In this document: one piece after another, positions 1 to 7,455 of the stretch
Numbering within the stretch: position 1 is the first letter of the stretch
Layout: every line of letters starts with the position of its first letter
Source of the DNA: Agromyces agglutinans
GTDB taxonomy: Bacteria; Actinomycetota; Actinomycetes; Actinomycetales; Microbacteriaceae
Length of the DNA stretch: 57,906 nt
Direction: 5' to 3'
NCBI RefSeq assembly: GCF_009647605.1
Contig: NZ_WJIF01000010.1
Span: 95,349 to 153,254, forward strand
Notes under the pieces: model-generated
The model's input: only the letters and a program-made list of their open reading frames with translations
Told to the model about the DNA's origin: nothing
Databases searched by the model: none
Made by a program: the position numbers and the translations under genes

Positions 1-1
1 C

Positions 2-643
2 GCCGCGCACGCCGGCGTCGGCCGTGTGCTCGCCGCGAGCAGCCCGACCGTGCTGGGCTACGGCGTGCCGTCGTGGCATCCGTCGTACCTGCCGCTCGAC
101 GAGGCGCACCCGCTCGCCCCGTCGAACGCCTACGCGGTCTCGAAGGTCGTCATCGAAGAGCTGGTGCGCACGTTCGCCCGCACCGCGCCCGGCGCCTTCG
201 GGTTCTTCCGCCCGTGCTACGTCGTCTCGCCCGAGGAGTGGGCGGGCGCCCCCACGCAACAGGGGCACTCGATCGCCGAACGGCTCGAGAACCCGGCGCT
301 GGCCGCCGTCAGCCTGTTCAACTACGTCGACGCGCGGGACGCAGCGGACTTCACGGCCACGTGGCTCGCCGCGCCGGCGGCCGACATCGACGGCGAGGGA
401 TTCTTCGTCGGCGCCGCCGACGCGATGTCGGTGCAGCCCGTGGCCGAGCTGTGGCGCGAGTTCGCGCCGGCGCTCGGCGAGGCCGCCGACGCGCTCACGG
501 GCACGAGCCCGGTGTTCTCCGCGGCGAAGGCCGAGCAGCGCCTCGGCTGGCGCGCGCGCCGCAGCTGGCGCACCGAGCTGCCCTTCTGCCGGCCCGCCGC
601 GGCCGCCGCCTCCACCACCGACACCCTCCTGGAGACCGCATGA
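2..643 (+). CDS. NAD(P)-dependent epimerase/dehydratase-like SDR (5'-truncated)
   Basis: The reading frame is open from base 2, so the N-terminal Rossmann GxxGxxG part lies outside the window. What remains is the C-terminal two-thirds of an extended short-chain dehydrogenase: a beta-strand ending in SSPTVLGYG, then the catalytic YAVSK (YxxxK) with an upstream Ser, a substrate-lobe region and a C-terminal GWRARRSW-type end typical of this class. The stop overlaps the next start by ATGA, so it is co-transcribed with aldarate-catabolic genes. By context it may oxidise a uronate or aldose to a lactone (uronate-dehydrogenase-like), but that is inference; the fold assignment is firm, the substrate is not. 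Confidence 0.75.
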   Translation, partial: AAHAGVGRVLAASSPTVLGYGVPSWHPSYLPLDEAHPLAPSNAYAVSKVVIEELVRTFARTAPGAFGFFRPCYVVSPEEWAGAPTQQGHSIAERLENPALAAVSLFNYVDARDAADFTATWLAAPAADIDGEGFFVGAADAMSVQPVAELWREFAPALGEAADALTGTSPVFSAAKAEQRLGWRARRSWRTELPFCRPAAAAASTTDTLLETA

Positions 644-1644
644 CCCTCAGCTTCGACGGAGTCCTCTTCTTCCCCGTCACGCCCTTCGACACCACGGGCC
701 GGGTCGACCTCGACCTGCTCGCCGAGCACGTGGCGAGCCGCCTCGACTTCGCGCCGGGCGGCGTGTTCCCGGCGTGCGGCACGGGTGAGTTCCACGCACT
801 GTCGACCCGCGAGATCGCCGACGTCGTGCGCACCACGGTCGACACGGTCGGCGGCCGCGTGCCCGTGATCGCCGGCTCGGGCGGCAGCCTCGGCGACGCG
901 CTCGAGACCGCCCGCGCCGCCGCCGACGCGGGCGCCGACGGACTGCTCCTGCTGCCGCCGTACCTCGTCTCGGGCACGACCGACGGACTCGTCGCGTGGG
1001 TCGAGGCGATCACCGCCGAGACCGACCTCCCCGTGGTCGTCTATCACCGCGGCACCGCGCGGTACACGCCCGGCGCGATCGCGCGGCTCGCCGAGAACCC
1101 GAAGGTCGTCGGCTTCAAGGACGGCACGGGCGACATCGGCCTGGCGCAGGAGATCGTGCTCGCCGCGCGCGCCACCGGCCGCGACCTCGCGTTCTTCAAC
1201 GGCCTGCTCACCGCCGAGCTCAGCCAGGGAGCGTACCGCGGCATCGGCATCCCGCTGTACTCGTCGGCCGCGTTCGCGATGGTCCCCGAGGTCGCCGCGC
1301 TCCACTACCGCGCCTACGAATCGGGCGACGAGGCGACGCGGATGTCGCTCCTCGACGGCTTCTACCGCCCGCTCGTCGCGCTGCGCGACGAGACCCCCGG
1401 CTTCGGCGTCTCGCTCGTGAAGGCGGGCCTGCGCCTGCGCGGCCTGCCGGTCGGCTCGGTGCGACCGCCGCTCGTCGATCCGACGCCCGAGCAGGAGGCG
1501 CGGCTCGGGGCGATCCTCGACGCCGGGCTCGAGCTCGCGGCCCGACTCGGCGCCGGCGATGCGTCGACGGCCGGCGATGCGTCGACGGCCGCCGAGGCAT
1601 CGGCCGGCGAGGCATCCGCCGCCGAGGCGGTCGCCGCACGATGA
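640..1644 (+). CDS. kdgD: 5-dehydro-4-deoxyglucarate dehydratase-like (DHDPS superfamily)
   Basis: 334-residue member of the DHDPS/NAL class I aldolase superfamily. It carries the catalytic Tyr135 in PVVVYHRGTA and the Schiff-base Lys160 in KVVGFKDGTGD; the GTGE motif near residue 47 is the substrate-binding loop. The FKDGTGD context is typical of KdgD, which converts 5-dehydro-4-deoxy-D-glucarate to 2,5-dioxopentanoate, CO2 and water, and the flanking genes fit that pathway. The start is the ATG in the ATGA overlap with the SDR gene. The last ~30 residues are a low-complexity Ala/Ser/Glu tail encoded partly by an exact tandem 18-bp duplication, so the tail is probably lineage-specific. Confidence 0.85.
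   Translation: MTLSFDGVLFFPVTPFDTTGRVDLDLLAEHVASRLDFAPGGVFPACGTGEFHALSTREIADVVRTTVDTVGGRVPVIAGSGGSLGDALETARAAADAGADGLLLLPPYLVSGTTDGLVAWVEAITAETDLPVVVYHRGTARYTPGAIARLAENPKVVGFKDGTGDIGLAQEIVLAARATGRDLAFFNGLLTAELSQGAYRGIGIPLYSSAAFAMVPEVAALHYRAYESGDEATRMSLLDGFYRPLVALRDETPGFGVSLVKAGLRLRGLPVGSVRPPLVDPTPEQEARLGAILDAGLELAARLGAGDASTAGDASTAAEASAGEASAAEAVAAR
1555..1590 (+). repeat. Tandem 18-bp direct repeat inside the kdgD 3' end
   Basis: Two identical, adjacent 18-bp units (GGCGATGCGTCGACGGCC) add six residues per copy (GDASTA) to the KdgD tail. Being in frame and at the end of the gene, they lengthen the disordered tail without affecting the barrel. Confidence 0.85.
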
Positions 1645-2735
1645 CCGCCCCGATCCGCCGGCTCGACACCCGGAGGCTCCGCGCACCGCTGGCCCGGCCG
1701 TGGGGGCCCGACGTGCGGGACCTCACCTTCCTCGCGGTCGAGGTCGAAGACGCCGACGGCGCGGTCGGCCACGGCTTCAGCTGGACGCCGACGATCGGCG
1801 CGGCCTCGGTCCAGGCCATGCTCGAGCACGACATCCGCGACTGGGTCGTCGGACGCCCGGCCGACGCCGCCGAGATCTGGGAGCCGCTGTGGCGGCACCT
1901 GCACGAGGCGGGCGGCGGAGGCGTCACCACGATCGCGATGGCGGGGCTCGACCTCGCCCTCTGGGACCTCGCCGCGCGGCGCGCGGGGGCATCCGTCGCC
2001 GATCATCTCGGCCGCCGACGCGATCGGGTGCGCGCCTACGGCAGCGGCATCAACCGGCACTACCCGCTCGACGACCTCGTCGCCCAGGCCGAGCGCTGGG
2101 TCGCGGCCGGATTCGAGGCCGTCAAGGTCAAGGTCGGCCTGCCCGACCTGGCCGATGACGTCGAGCGCGTACGAGCCGTGCGCGAGGTGATCGGTCCCGA
2201 GCGCGAGCTCATGATCGACGCGAACCAGCTGTGGGGCCTCGACGACGCGCTCCGCGCCATGGAGGCGCTGACGCCGTTCGGCCTGCGCTGGATCGAGGAG
2301 CCGCTGCGCGCCGACGACCTCGCCTCGCACGTGCGGCTGGCCGACGCGATCGACGTGCCCATCGCCGTCGGCGAGAACCTGTACACGCGCTACCGCTTCG
2401 CCGAGTTCATCGACGCGGGCGTCGCACGCATCGTCCAGCCGAACCTCGTGCGCGTCGGCGGAATCACGCCGTTCCTCGGCATCGCCCGGCTCGCCGCCGA
2501 CCGCGGCGTCGAGCTCGCGCCGCACCTCCTGCTCGACCTCAGCGCGCAACTCGCGATGGCGGTCGAGCAGGACGTCGCCGTCGAGTCCGCCGAGGATGCC
2601 TCGCTCGCCGAGCTCGGCGTGCTCACGGGTGACGCGCCCGTCGTCGTCGAGTCGGGCTGGGCCCGCGACGCGCGGCTCCCGGGCCTCGGCATCCGACTGC
2701 GGGATGCCTCGGGAGCCCTCGCATCGGCGCCCTGA
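1641..2735 (+). CDS. Mandelate racemase/muconate lactonizing enzyme family dehydratase
   Basis: 364-residue enolase-superfamily enzyme. Visible catalytic features are K162-V-K164, metal ligands Asp193 (MIDAN), Glu219 (WIEEPL) and Glu245 (VGEN), and the barrel-end His295 (APHLL). KxK with a C-terminal His is the mandelate-racemase-subgroup arrangement used by sugar-acid dehydratases. It overlaps kdgD by ATGA and is followed by a semialdehyde dehydrogenase, so it most likely dehydrates an aldarate (glucarate, galactarate or similar) to the KdgD substrate. At 364 residues it is shorter than classical GlucD, so galactarate- or talarate-type specificity is possible; the exact substrate cannot be read from sequence. 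Confidence 0.82.
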   Translation: MTAPIRRLDTRRLRAPLARPWGPDVRDLTFLAVEVEDADGAVGHGFSWTPTIGAASVQAMLEHDIRDWVVGRPADAAEIWEPLWRHLHEAGGGGVTTIAMAGLDLALWDLAARRAGASVADHLGRRRDRVRAYGSGINRHYPLDDLVAQAERWVAAGFEAVKVKVGLPDLADDVERVRAVREVIGPERELMIDANQLWGLDDALRAMEALTPFGLRWIEEPLRADDLASHVRLADAIDVPIAVGENLYTRYRFAEFIDAGVARIVQPNLVRVGGITPFLGIARLAADRGVELAPHLLLDLSAQLAMAVEQDVAVESAEDASLAELGVLTGDAPVVVESGWARDARLPGLGIRLRDASGALASAP

Positions 2736-2780
2736 ACCTGCGAGCCTGAAACCCGCCCCTCGAACCTCGGAGGATCGAAG

Positions 2781-4283
2781 ATGACCGCCCTGCACCCCAC
2801 CGACCTCGACACGGACGTCGCGAGCGCGGCCCTGCCCGTGCCCGCCGACCTCGACACCGCCGCGCGTGCCGCGCGCGCGGCGTTCGAGGTCACCGTGCGC
2901 TCGAGCGCCGCCGAGCGCGCCCGCTGGCTGCGTGCCGCGGCCGACGCGCTCGACGCGCACCGCGACGAGCTCGTGCCGCTCGCCGACGCGGAGTCGCACC
3001 TCGGCGAGGCGCGCCTCACCGGCGAGCTCGCCCGCACGACCGCGCAGCTGCGGCTGTTCGCCGACGCCGTCCTCGAGGGCTCCTACCTCGAGGCGACGGT
3101 CGACCACCGCGACCCGACGACGACGCCGCCGCGGCCCGACCTGCGCCGGCTCCTGCGCCCGCTCGGGCCGGTGGGCGTGTTCGGGGCCTCCAACTTCCCG
3201 TTCGCGTTCTCGGTCGCCGGCGGCGACACCGCCTCGGCGCTCGCGAGCGGATGCCCCGTCGTCGTCAAGAACCACTCGGCCCACCTCCGGCTCGGCCGCC
3301 GCACGGCCGAGGTCCTCGTCGAGGCGCTCACGTCGGCGGGCGCGCCCGTCGGCGTGCTCTCCCTCGTCGAGGGCCGCGAGGCGGGCGTGGCGCTCGTGCA
3401 GCACCCCGAGATCCGCGCGGTCGGCTTCACCGGCTCCCTGCACGGCGGGCGGGCGCTGTTCGACCTGGCGGCCGGCCGCCCCGACCCCATCCCGTTCTAC
3501 GGCGAGCTCAGCGCGGTGAACCCCGTCATCGTCACGGATGCCGCGATCGCCGCTCGCGCCGATGAGCTCGCGGCGGGCCTCGCCGCGTCGTTCACGCTCG
3601 GGGCCGGGCAGTTCTGCACGAACCCGGGCGTCGTGATCGTGCCGGCCGGGTCCGGCTTCGCCGACCTCGTCGGTGCCGCGGTCGGACAGGCCGAACCGGC
3701 GCGCATGCTCACCGACGGCATCGCCGAGGCGTTCGCACGCGGGCTCGACGGCCTCGTGGCGCACGCGGACGTCGAGGTCGCCGCGGGCTCGGTCGCCCAG
3801 CAGCCGGGTTCGGGCGCCGCCGTGGTGCTGCGGACGACCGCGGCCGCGGTCATCGCCGACCCGTCGGCGCTGCTCGCCGAGTGCTTCGGCCCCGCGACGC
3901 TCGTCGTCGAGTACGGCGACCTCGACGAGGCGCTCGACGTCGTACGCGCCGTCGGCGGAAGCCTCACCGCGACGGTGCACGCCGAGCCGTCCGAGGACGT
4001 CACGGACATCGTCGCCGTGCTCGCCGAGGTGGCCGGGCGCGTGCTCTTCGCGGGCTGGCCGACCGGCGTGGCCGTCAGTTGGGCCCAGCAGCACGGCGGG
4101 CCGTGGCCGTCGACGACGTCGATTCACACGTCGGTCGGCATGACCGCGATGCGGCGGTTCCTGCGCCCGGTCGCCTTCCAGGATGCCCCGGAGCACGCAC
4201 TGCCCGACGAGCTCAAGGAGTCGAACCCGCTCGGCATCCCGCGACGGGTCGACGGCGTGCTCGTCGTGCCCGCGGGCTCGTAG
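2781..4283 (+). CDS. Aldehyde dehydrogenase, 2-oxoglutarate-semialdehyde (2,5-dioxovalerate) type
   Basis: 500-residue NAD(P)-dependent aldehyde dehydrogenase with all catalytic parts: the oxyanion Asn138 in GASNFPFAF, NADP-contact Lys163 (VVKNH), general base Glu242 (FYGELSAVNP) and nucleophile Cys279 (GAGQFCTNPG). The ASNFPFAFSVAGGDTASA and FYGELSAVNP sequences are characteristic of the KGSADH branch, which oxidises 2,5-dioxopentanoate to 2-oxoglutarate. It follows the dehydratase after 45 bp and starts at an ATG preceded by a GGAGGATC ribosome-binding site, completing a route from aldarate to the TCA cycle. Confidence 0.85.
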   Translation: MTALHPTDLDTDVASAALPVPADLDTAARAARAAFEVTVRSSAAERARWLRAAADALDAHRDELVPLADAESHLGEARLTGELARTTAQLRLFADAVLEGSYLEATVDHRDPTTTPPRPDLRRLLRPLGPVGVFGASNFPFAFSVAGGDTASALASGCPVVVKNHSAHLRLGRRTAEVLVEALTSAGAPVGVLSLVEGREAGVALVQHPEIRAVGFTGSLHGGRALFDLAAGRPDPIPFYGELSAVNPVIVTDAAIAARADELAAGLAASFTLGAGQFCTNPGVVIVPAGSGFADLVGAAVGQAEPARMLTDGIAEAFARGLDGLVAHADVEVAAGSVAQQPGSGAAVVLRTTAAAVIADPSALLAECFGPATLVVEYGDLDEALDVVRAVGGSLTATVHAEPSEDVTDIVAVLAEVAGRVLFAGWPTGVAVSWAQQHGGPWPSTTSIHTSVGMTAMRRFLRPVAFQDAPEHALPDELKESNPLGIPRRVDGVLVVPAGS

Positions 4284-4338
4284 CCGTCTCGGCGTCGCTC
4301 GGTACGGCCGGCGCCTGTCGCCGCGTAGCCTCGAACCT

Positions 4339-4464
4339 GTGTCGCCCTCTTGCCCCACTCCCCTGGAATCACGTTATGGCGATCGAACCCAGGTAGAGCC
4401 TGGTTCCTCGGGGTCAACCTGGTTCCAGCGGGAATCGGGCGAGGCCGGCGGCGAGCAGCCGTGA
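4339..4464 (+). CDS. Possible 41-residue leader/small ORF coupled to the MFS gene
   Basis: A GTG at 4339 lies 7 nt after a TAGCCT hexamer (4326-4331), the same leaderless-type spacing seen at many starts in this window. The frame codes for 41 hydrophilic residues (VSPSCPTPLESRYGD...GGEQP) and its TGA overlaps the GTG start of the MFS gene at 4461 (GTGA). I recognise no domain. It could be a translated leader coupling translation of the transporter, or chance; the codon quality is ordinary. Low confidence. Confidence 0.3.
   Translation: MSPSCPTPLESRYGDRTQVEPGSSGSTWFQRESGEAGGEQP
4386..4426 (+). promoter_or_regulatory. Clustered direct and inverted repeats ahead of the MFS gene
   Basis: CCTGGTTCC occurs twice (4399-4407 and 4418-4426, 19 bp apart) and an inverted partial copy AACCCAGG sits at 4386-4393; CTGGAA and TTCCAG flank the cluster. 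Such spacing suits a dimeric regulator, but no adjacent regulator gene explains it, and the stretch also lies inside the possible small ORF. Confidence 0.3.
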
Positions 4465-5621
4465 GCGTCGGGACGTACCTCGCGGCCGCGACGCCGCCCC
4501 GGCTCGCCGTCGGCGGCATCACCGTCGCGATCCCGGTGCTCGCCGTCGAGCAGACCGGAGACGTCGCGCTCGGGGGGCTGCTCGCGGCGGCCACGCTCGC
4601 ACCGAGCATCGTCGCGGCGCCGTTCGTCGGTGTGCTCCTCGACCGCAGCCGCCGGCCCGGGGCGCTCATCGCCGCGGCCGGCCTCGCGATGGGCGTGTCC
4701 TTCGCGATCGCGGCGTTCCTCGGCCCGATCCCGGCGTGGGCGGTCGCCGTCGTGCTGCTCGCGGGCGGAGCGGCGGGGCCGTTCGTCATGGGCGGGCTCT
4801 CGAGCTACGTCACCGAGCGCATCCCCGACGAGCGACGTGCGTACGCGATCGACGCGCTCGCCTACAACCTCGGCTCGGTCGTCGGCCCGGCCGTCGTCGC
4901 CGCATCGGCAGCACTCGGTTCCGCCCGACTCGCCACACTCCTGATGGCCGCGAGCGCGCTCATCGGCGCCGTCGGCACGATCCCGCTGCGGCTGCGCCCC
5001 GCCGGCTCCCCCGCCCGCGGGTCGATGCTGCACACCATGGCGCGGGGCATCCGCCACATCGCCCTGCACCGGCCGCTCGCCGTGGTCACCGCGAGCGGCA
5101 CGGTGAGCCAGTTCGGCGCCGGCGGCCTCGCGATCGCGGCCGTCGCGCTGTCGGTGCAGCGCAAGGGCGACGCCGACCAGGGCGCGCTCATCGTCACGGC
5201 GTTCGCGATCGGCGGCCTCCTCGGGGCGCTGTGGAACTCCGGCCGCCCGTCGCGCCTGCGCCCCGAGGCGACCATGGGCCTCGGGTTCGCGGCGACCGGC
5301 GTGCTCACCGTCGTCGCGGCGGTCGACCTCGGCCTGTGGTGGACGGCCGCTGCGGTCGGGGCATCCGGCCTGTTCACGGCGGCGAGCGCGGCGGCGATGC
5401 TGCTCATCCGCAAGCAGCAGAGCCCGCCCGCCCTGCGCTCGCAGGTGTTCACGGTCGGCGCCGGGCTGCGCGCGGCAGCGGCCGCCGGCGGTGCCGCGGT
5501 CGCCGGGCTCGCAGCCGGGCTCGGCGCGGGCACGCTGCTCGTGCTCATCGGCGCGACCTGGATCGCGTCGGGTGCGATGCTGCTCGCCTACCCGCGCGGT
5601 GCGGCCCCCATCGACCGCTGA
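4461..5621 (+). CDS. MFS transporter
   Basis: Starting at GTG 4461 the product has 386 residues with about 12 predicted membrane helices. It shows the MFS-type loop LLDRSRRPGALI between helices 2 and 3, a mid-protein cytoplasmic loop around LRLRPAGSPARGS, and the second six-helix half from TVSQFGAGGLAIA onward. An upstream in-frame ATG at 4350 would add an unlikely Arg-rich 37-residue extension through the repeat cluster, so the GTG, which overlaps the stop of the small ORF, is preferred. The substrate is unknown; it follows the aldarate genes by about 180 bp and may or may not be part of that pathway. Confidence 0.75.
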   Translation: MSVGTYLAAATPPRLAVGGITVAIPVLAVEQTGDVALGGLLAAATLAPSIVAAPFVGVLLDRSRRPGALIAAAGLAMGVSFAIAAFLGPIPAWAVAVVLLAGGAAGPFVMGGLSSYVTERIPDERRAYAIDALAYNLGSVVGPAVVAASAALGSARLATLLMAASALIGAVGTIPLRLRPAGSPARGSMLHTMARGIRHIALHRPLAVVTASGTVSQFGAGGLAIAAVALSVQRKGDADQGALIVTAFAIGGLLGALWNSGRPSRLRPEATMGLGFAATGVLTVVAAVDLGLWWTAAAVGASGLFTAASAAAMLLIRKQQSPPALRSQVFTVGAGLRAAAAAGGAAVAGLAAGLGAGTLLVLIGATWIASGAMLLAYPRGAAPIDR

Positions 5622-5761
5622 CGGATGCCTCGGCGGCGGCATCCCGGCGCCCGCGCCCGAGGCGTCCCCGTCAGCCCCGCCGGAGGCATCCCGTCAACCT
5701 CGCCGGCGGCATCCCGACGGCCTCGCCTGCCCTCTCCCGCCGGCCTCGCCTGCCCCATGAT

Positions 5762-5843
5762 CGCGATTCAGGAATTTCTCCCCCGCCTCCGGCGCGTCGT
5801 GTGCCGACACGCCGCCACCCGGTCAGGAATTCCTGAACGAGCG
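5762..5843. repeat. Palindromic repeat element, copy A
   Basis: An ~82-bp imperfect palindrome bounded by CGCGATTCAGGAA (5762-5774) and TTCCTGAACGAGCG (5830-5843). The same termini bound two 81-bp elements at 43391 and 43543. The interior CGACACGCC (inverse of GGCGTGTCG in the other copies) shows copy A lies in the opposite orientation. It occupies the 292-bp gap 5622-5913 between the convergent MFS and oxidoreductase genes. The rest of that gap is GC-rich spacer carrying four GGATGCC/GGCATCC heptamers (5623, 5638, 5685, 5708). Confidence 0.65.
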
Positions 5844-5913
5844 CCGGCGACGATCGGGTTGCGGCGGCTGGCGACCGACGGCGGCCGATCGCCGCGGGGC
5901 GGCGAGCCGGCTG

Positions 5914-7263
5914 CTACAGCCCGAGCCCGAGGTCGGCGACGCGCACCGGCTCGCCCGTCTCGAGCGACCGGTTGCCGGCGATGCCGACCGCGACGGCGCG
6001 CACGCCGTCGGCGTAGCCGGAGACCCGCCCGAGCGGAGGGTCATCCGTCACCCGCCCGAACAGGTGCCCGAGCAGGTAGGCGTCGCCGCCGCCGTGGCCG
6101 CCGATGCCCTGCGGGATCTCGACGACCTGGGCCTGCTCCCAGTGCCGTTGCACGACGAGGCGCTCGGCGTGCGGGCGCACGTCGTCGGCGGGCACGTCGT
6201 CGGGGTGCATGCTCGGGTCGACGACGACCTTCCCGTCGGCGCCGACGAGCACCGATCCGCGTTCGACGACCTCGAGCTCCGCGCGGCCCTCGGTGCCGTT
6301 GACGGTGACGCGGTACCCCTCCCAGGGGGCGTGCGCGTTCAGCGAGTAGCTCATCGTCGCCCCGGTGTCGTAGTCGACGAGCGCGGCGAGGTTGTCCTCG
6401 ATCGTGATGCCCGGGTCGAACACGTCGCGGTCGCGCAGGTAGCCGTCGTGGTGCTCCTGGTCGAGGTAGAGGCGCTTCAGCCGCTCGTCGGCCGCGAGGT
6501 CGAGCGCGAACGGATCGCCGGCCGCACCCGTGCCGCGCCCGGGTCGCCCCTCGAGTCCGAGCCCGCGCGCCGCCGCGTTCTCGGCGCCGTAGAAGCGCAG
6601 CCCGCCGCTCGCGAACACGCGCACGGGCGACGCCTGGATCCACCAGTTGACGAGGTCGAAGTGGTGCGACGCCTTGTGGATGAACAGGCCGCCCGAGTGC
6701 TGCTTCTCGCGGTGCCAGCGGCGGAAGTAGTCGGCCCCGTGCACGGTGTCGAGCGCCCACTCGAAGTGCACGCTCGTGACGCGGCCGATACGGCCGTCGG
6801 CGATGACCTGACGCAGCGTCGAGTTGCGGGGGCTGTAGCGGTAGTTGAACGTCGTGATGACCTCGCGCCCGGTCTCGGCGATGGCCTCGCCGATGCGCCG
6901 CACGCTCTCGGCGTCGATGGTGAGCGGCTTCTCGACGACGACGTCGGCACCGGCACGGAGCGCTCGCACGATGTACTCGGCGTGCGTGAAGTCGGGGGTC
7001 GTGATGACGACGCGGTCGAGCCGCTCGTCGACGATCATGCGCTCGAGGTCGTCGGGCGCGTACCGCGCGGGCACCGGATGCCCCGCCTCGACGACCTCTC
7101 GCTCGTAGACGTCGAGGCGGCCCGGGTTCGCATCGCTCCAGGCGACGAGCTCGGCCTGCCCGGGAACCTGCTCGGCACCGACCACGGTGCCGGTCATGGC
7201 CCCGATGTACATGCCGGCGCGGCTGCCCGTGCCGATGAGTCCGTACCGTTCGCGCTGCGTCAT
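5914..7263 (-). CDS. Gfo/Idh/MocA family oxidoreductase
   Basis: 449 residues. An N-terminal Rossmann domain (YGLIGTGSRAGMYIG, residues 7-21) is followed by the family-defining EKP motif (EKPLT, residues 111-115), then a C-terminal beta-sheet domain containing GGLFIHKASHHFDLVNWW. The start is the ATG at 7263 with AGGAG 8 nt upstream; an upstream extension through the operator region is rejected. An extra segment (RGLGLEGRPGRG to YLRDRDVF) inserts into the substrate lobe. It is divergent from the LacI gene, with two LacI-type operators in the shared promoter region. Family members use NAD(P) to oxidise sugars or cyclitols, often at C3; the substrate is unknown. Confidence 0.82.
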   Translation of the reverse strand: MTQRERYGLIGTGSRAGMYIGAMTGTVVGAEQVPGQAELVAWSDANPGRLDVYEREVVEAGHPVPARYAPDDLERMIVDERLDRVVITTPDFTHAEYIVRALRAGADVVVEKPLTIDAESVRRIGEAIAETGREVITTFNYRYSPRNSTLRQVIADGRIGRVTSVHFEWALDTVHGADYFRRWHREKQHSGGLFIHKASHHFDLVNWWIQASPVRVFASGGLRFYGAENAAARGLGLEGRPGRGTGAAGDPFALDLAADERLKRLYLDQEHHDGYLRDRDVFDPGITIEDNLAALVDYDTGATMSYSLNAHAPWEGYRVTVNGTEGRAELEVVERGSVLVGADGKVVVDPSMHPDDVPADDVRPHAERLVVQRHWEQAQVVEIPQGIGGHGGGDAYLLGHLFGRVTDDPPLGRVSGYADGVRAVAVGIAGNRSLETGEPVRVADLGLGL

Positions 7264-7288
7264 TGCGGGTGCTCCTGATGGGGTCGGG

Positions 7289-7302
7289 AGAAATCGATTT
7301 CC
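7289..7302. promoter_or_regulatory. LacI-type operator 1
   Basis: AGAAATCGATTTCC, centred on a perfect GAAATCGATTTC palindrome, 26 bp upstream of the divergent Gfo/Idh start. Read on the minus strand it is GGAAATCGATTTCT and fits the shared pattern GGAAANCGNTTNCY. Confidence 0.65.
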
Positions 7303-7344
7303 AGCGCCAGTGAGCGGCTCGTCGATCGCCGCCGGATGACTCTG

Positions 7345-7358
7345 GGAAAGCGCTATCT
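7345..7358. promoter_or_regulatory. LacI-type operator 2
   Basis: GGAAAGCGCTATCT, matching GGAAANCGNTTNCY with one deviation. It lies 56 bp from operator 1 in the same divergent region, a spacing that would allow looping or control of both promoters. A TAGCAT hexamer at 7412-7417 is a plausible -10 for the regulator gene. Confidence 0.55.
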
Positions 7359-7455
7359 CGTGGTCTTCCATTTGTAGCAGCCGCCGAGCCCCGCGTCGAA
7401 CGGCCGCCGCGGTAGCATGTGTCGCCCGAAGCCCCGCCCCGTGCCTGGAGGATCA

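Noticed and set aside
1362..4358. 998-codon open frame on the minus strand
   Set aside because: Arg/Gly-rich antisense shadow of the kdgD, dehydratase and dehydrogenase genes, a usual effect of very high GC; no domain is visible.
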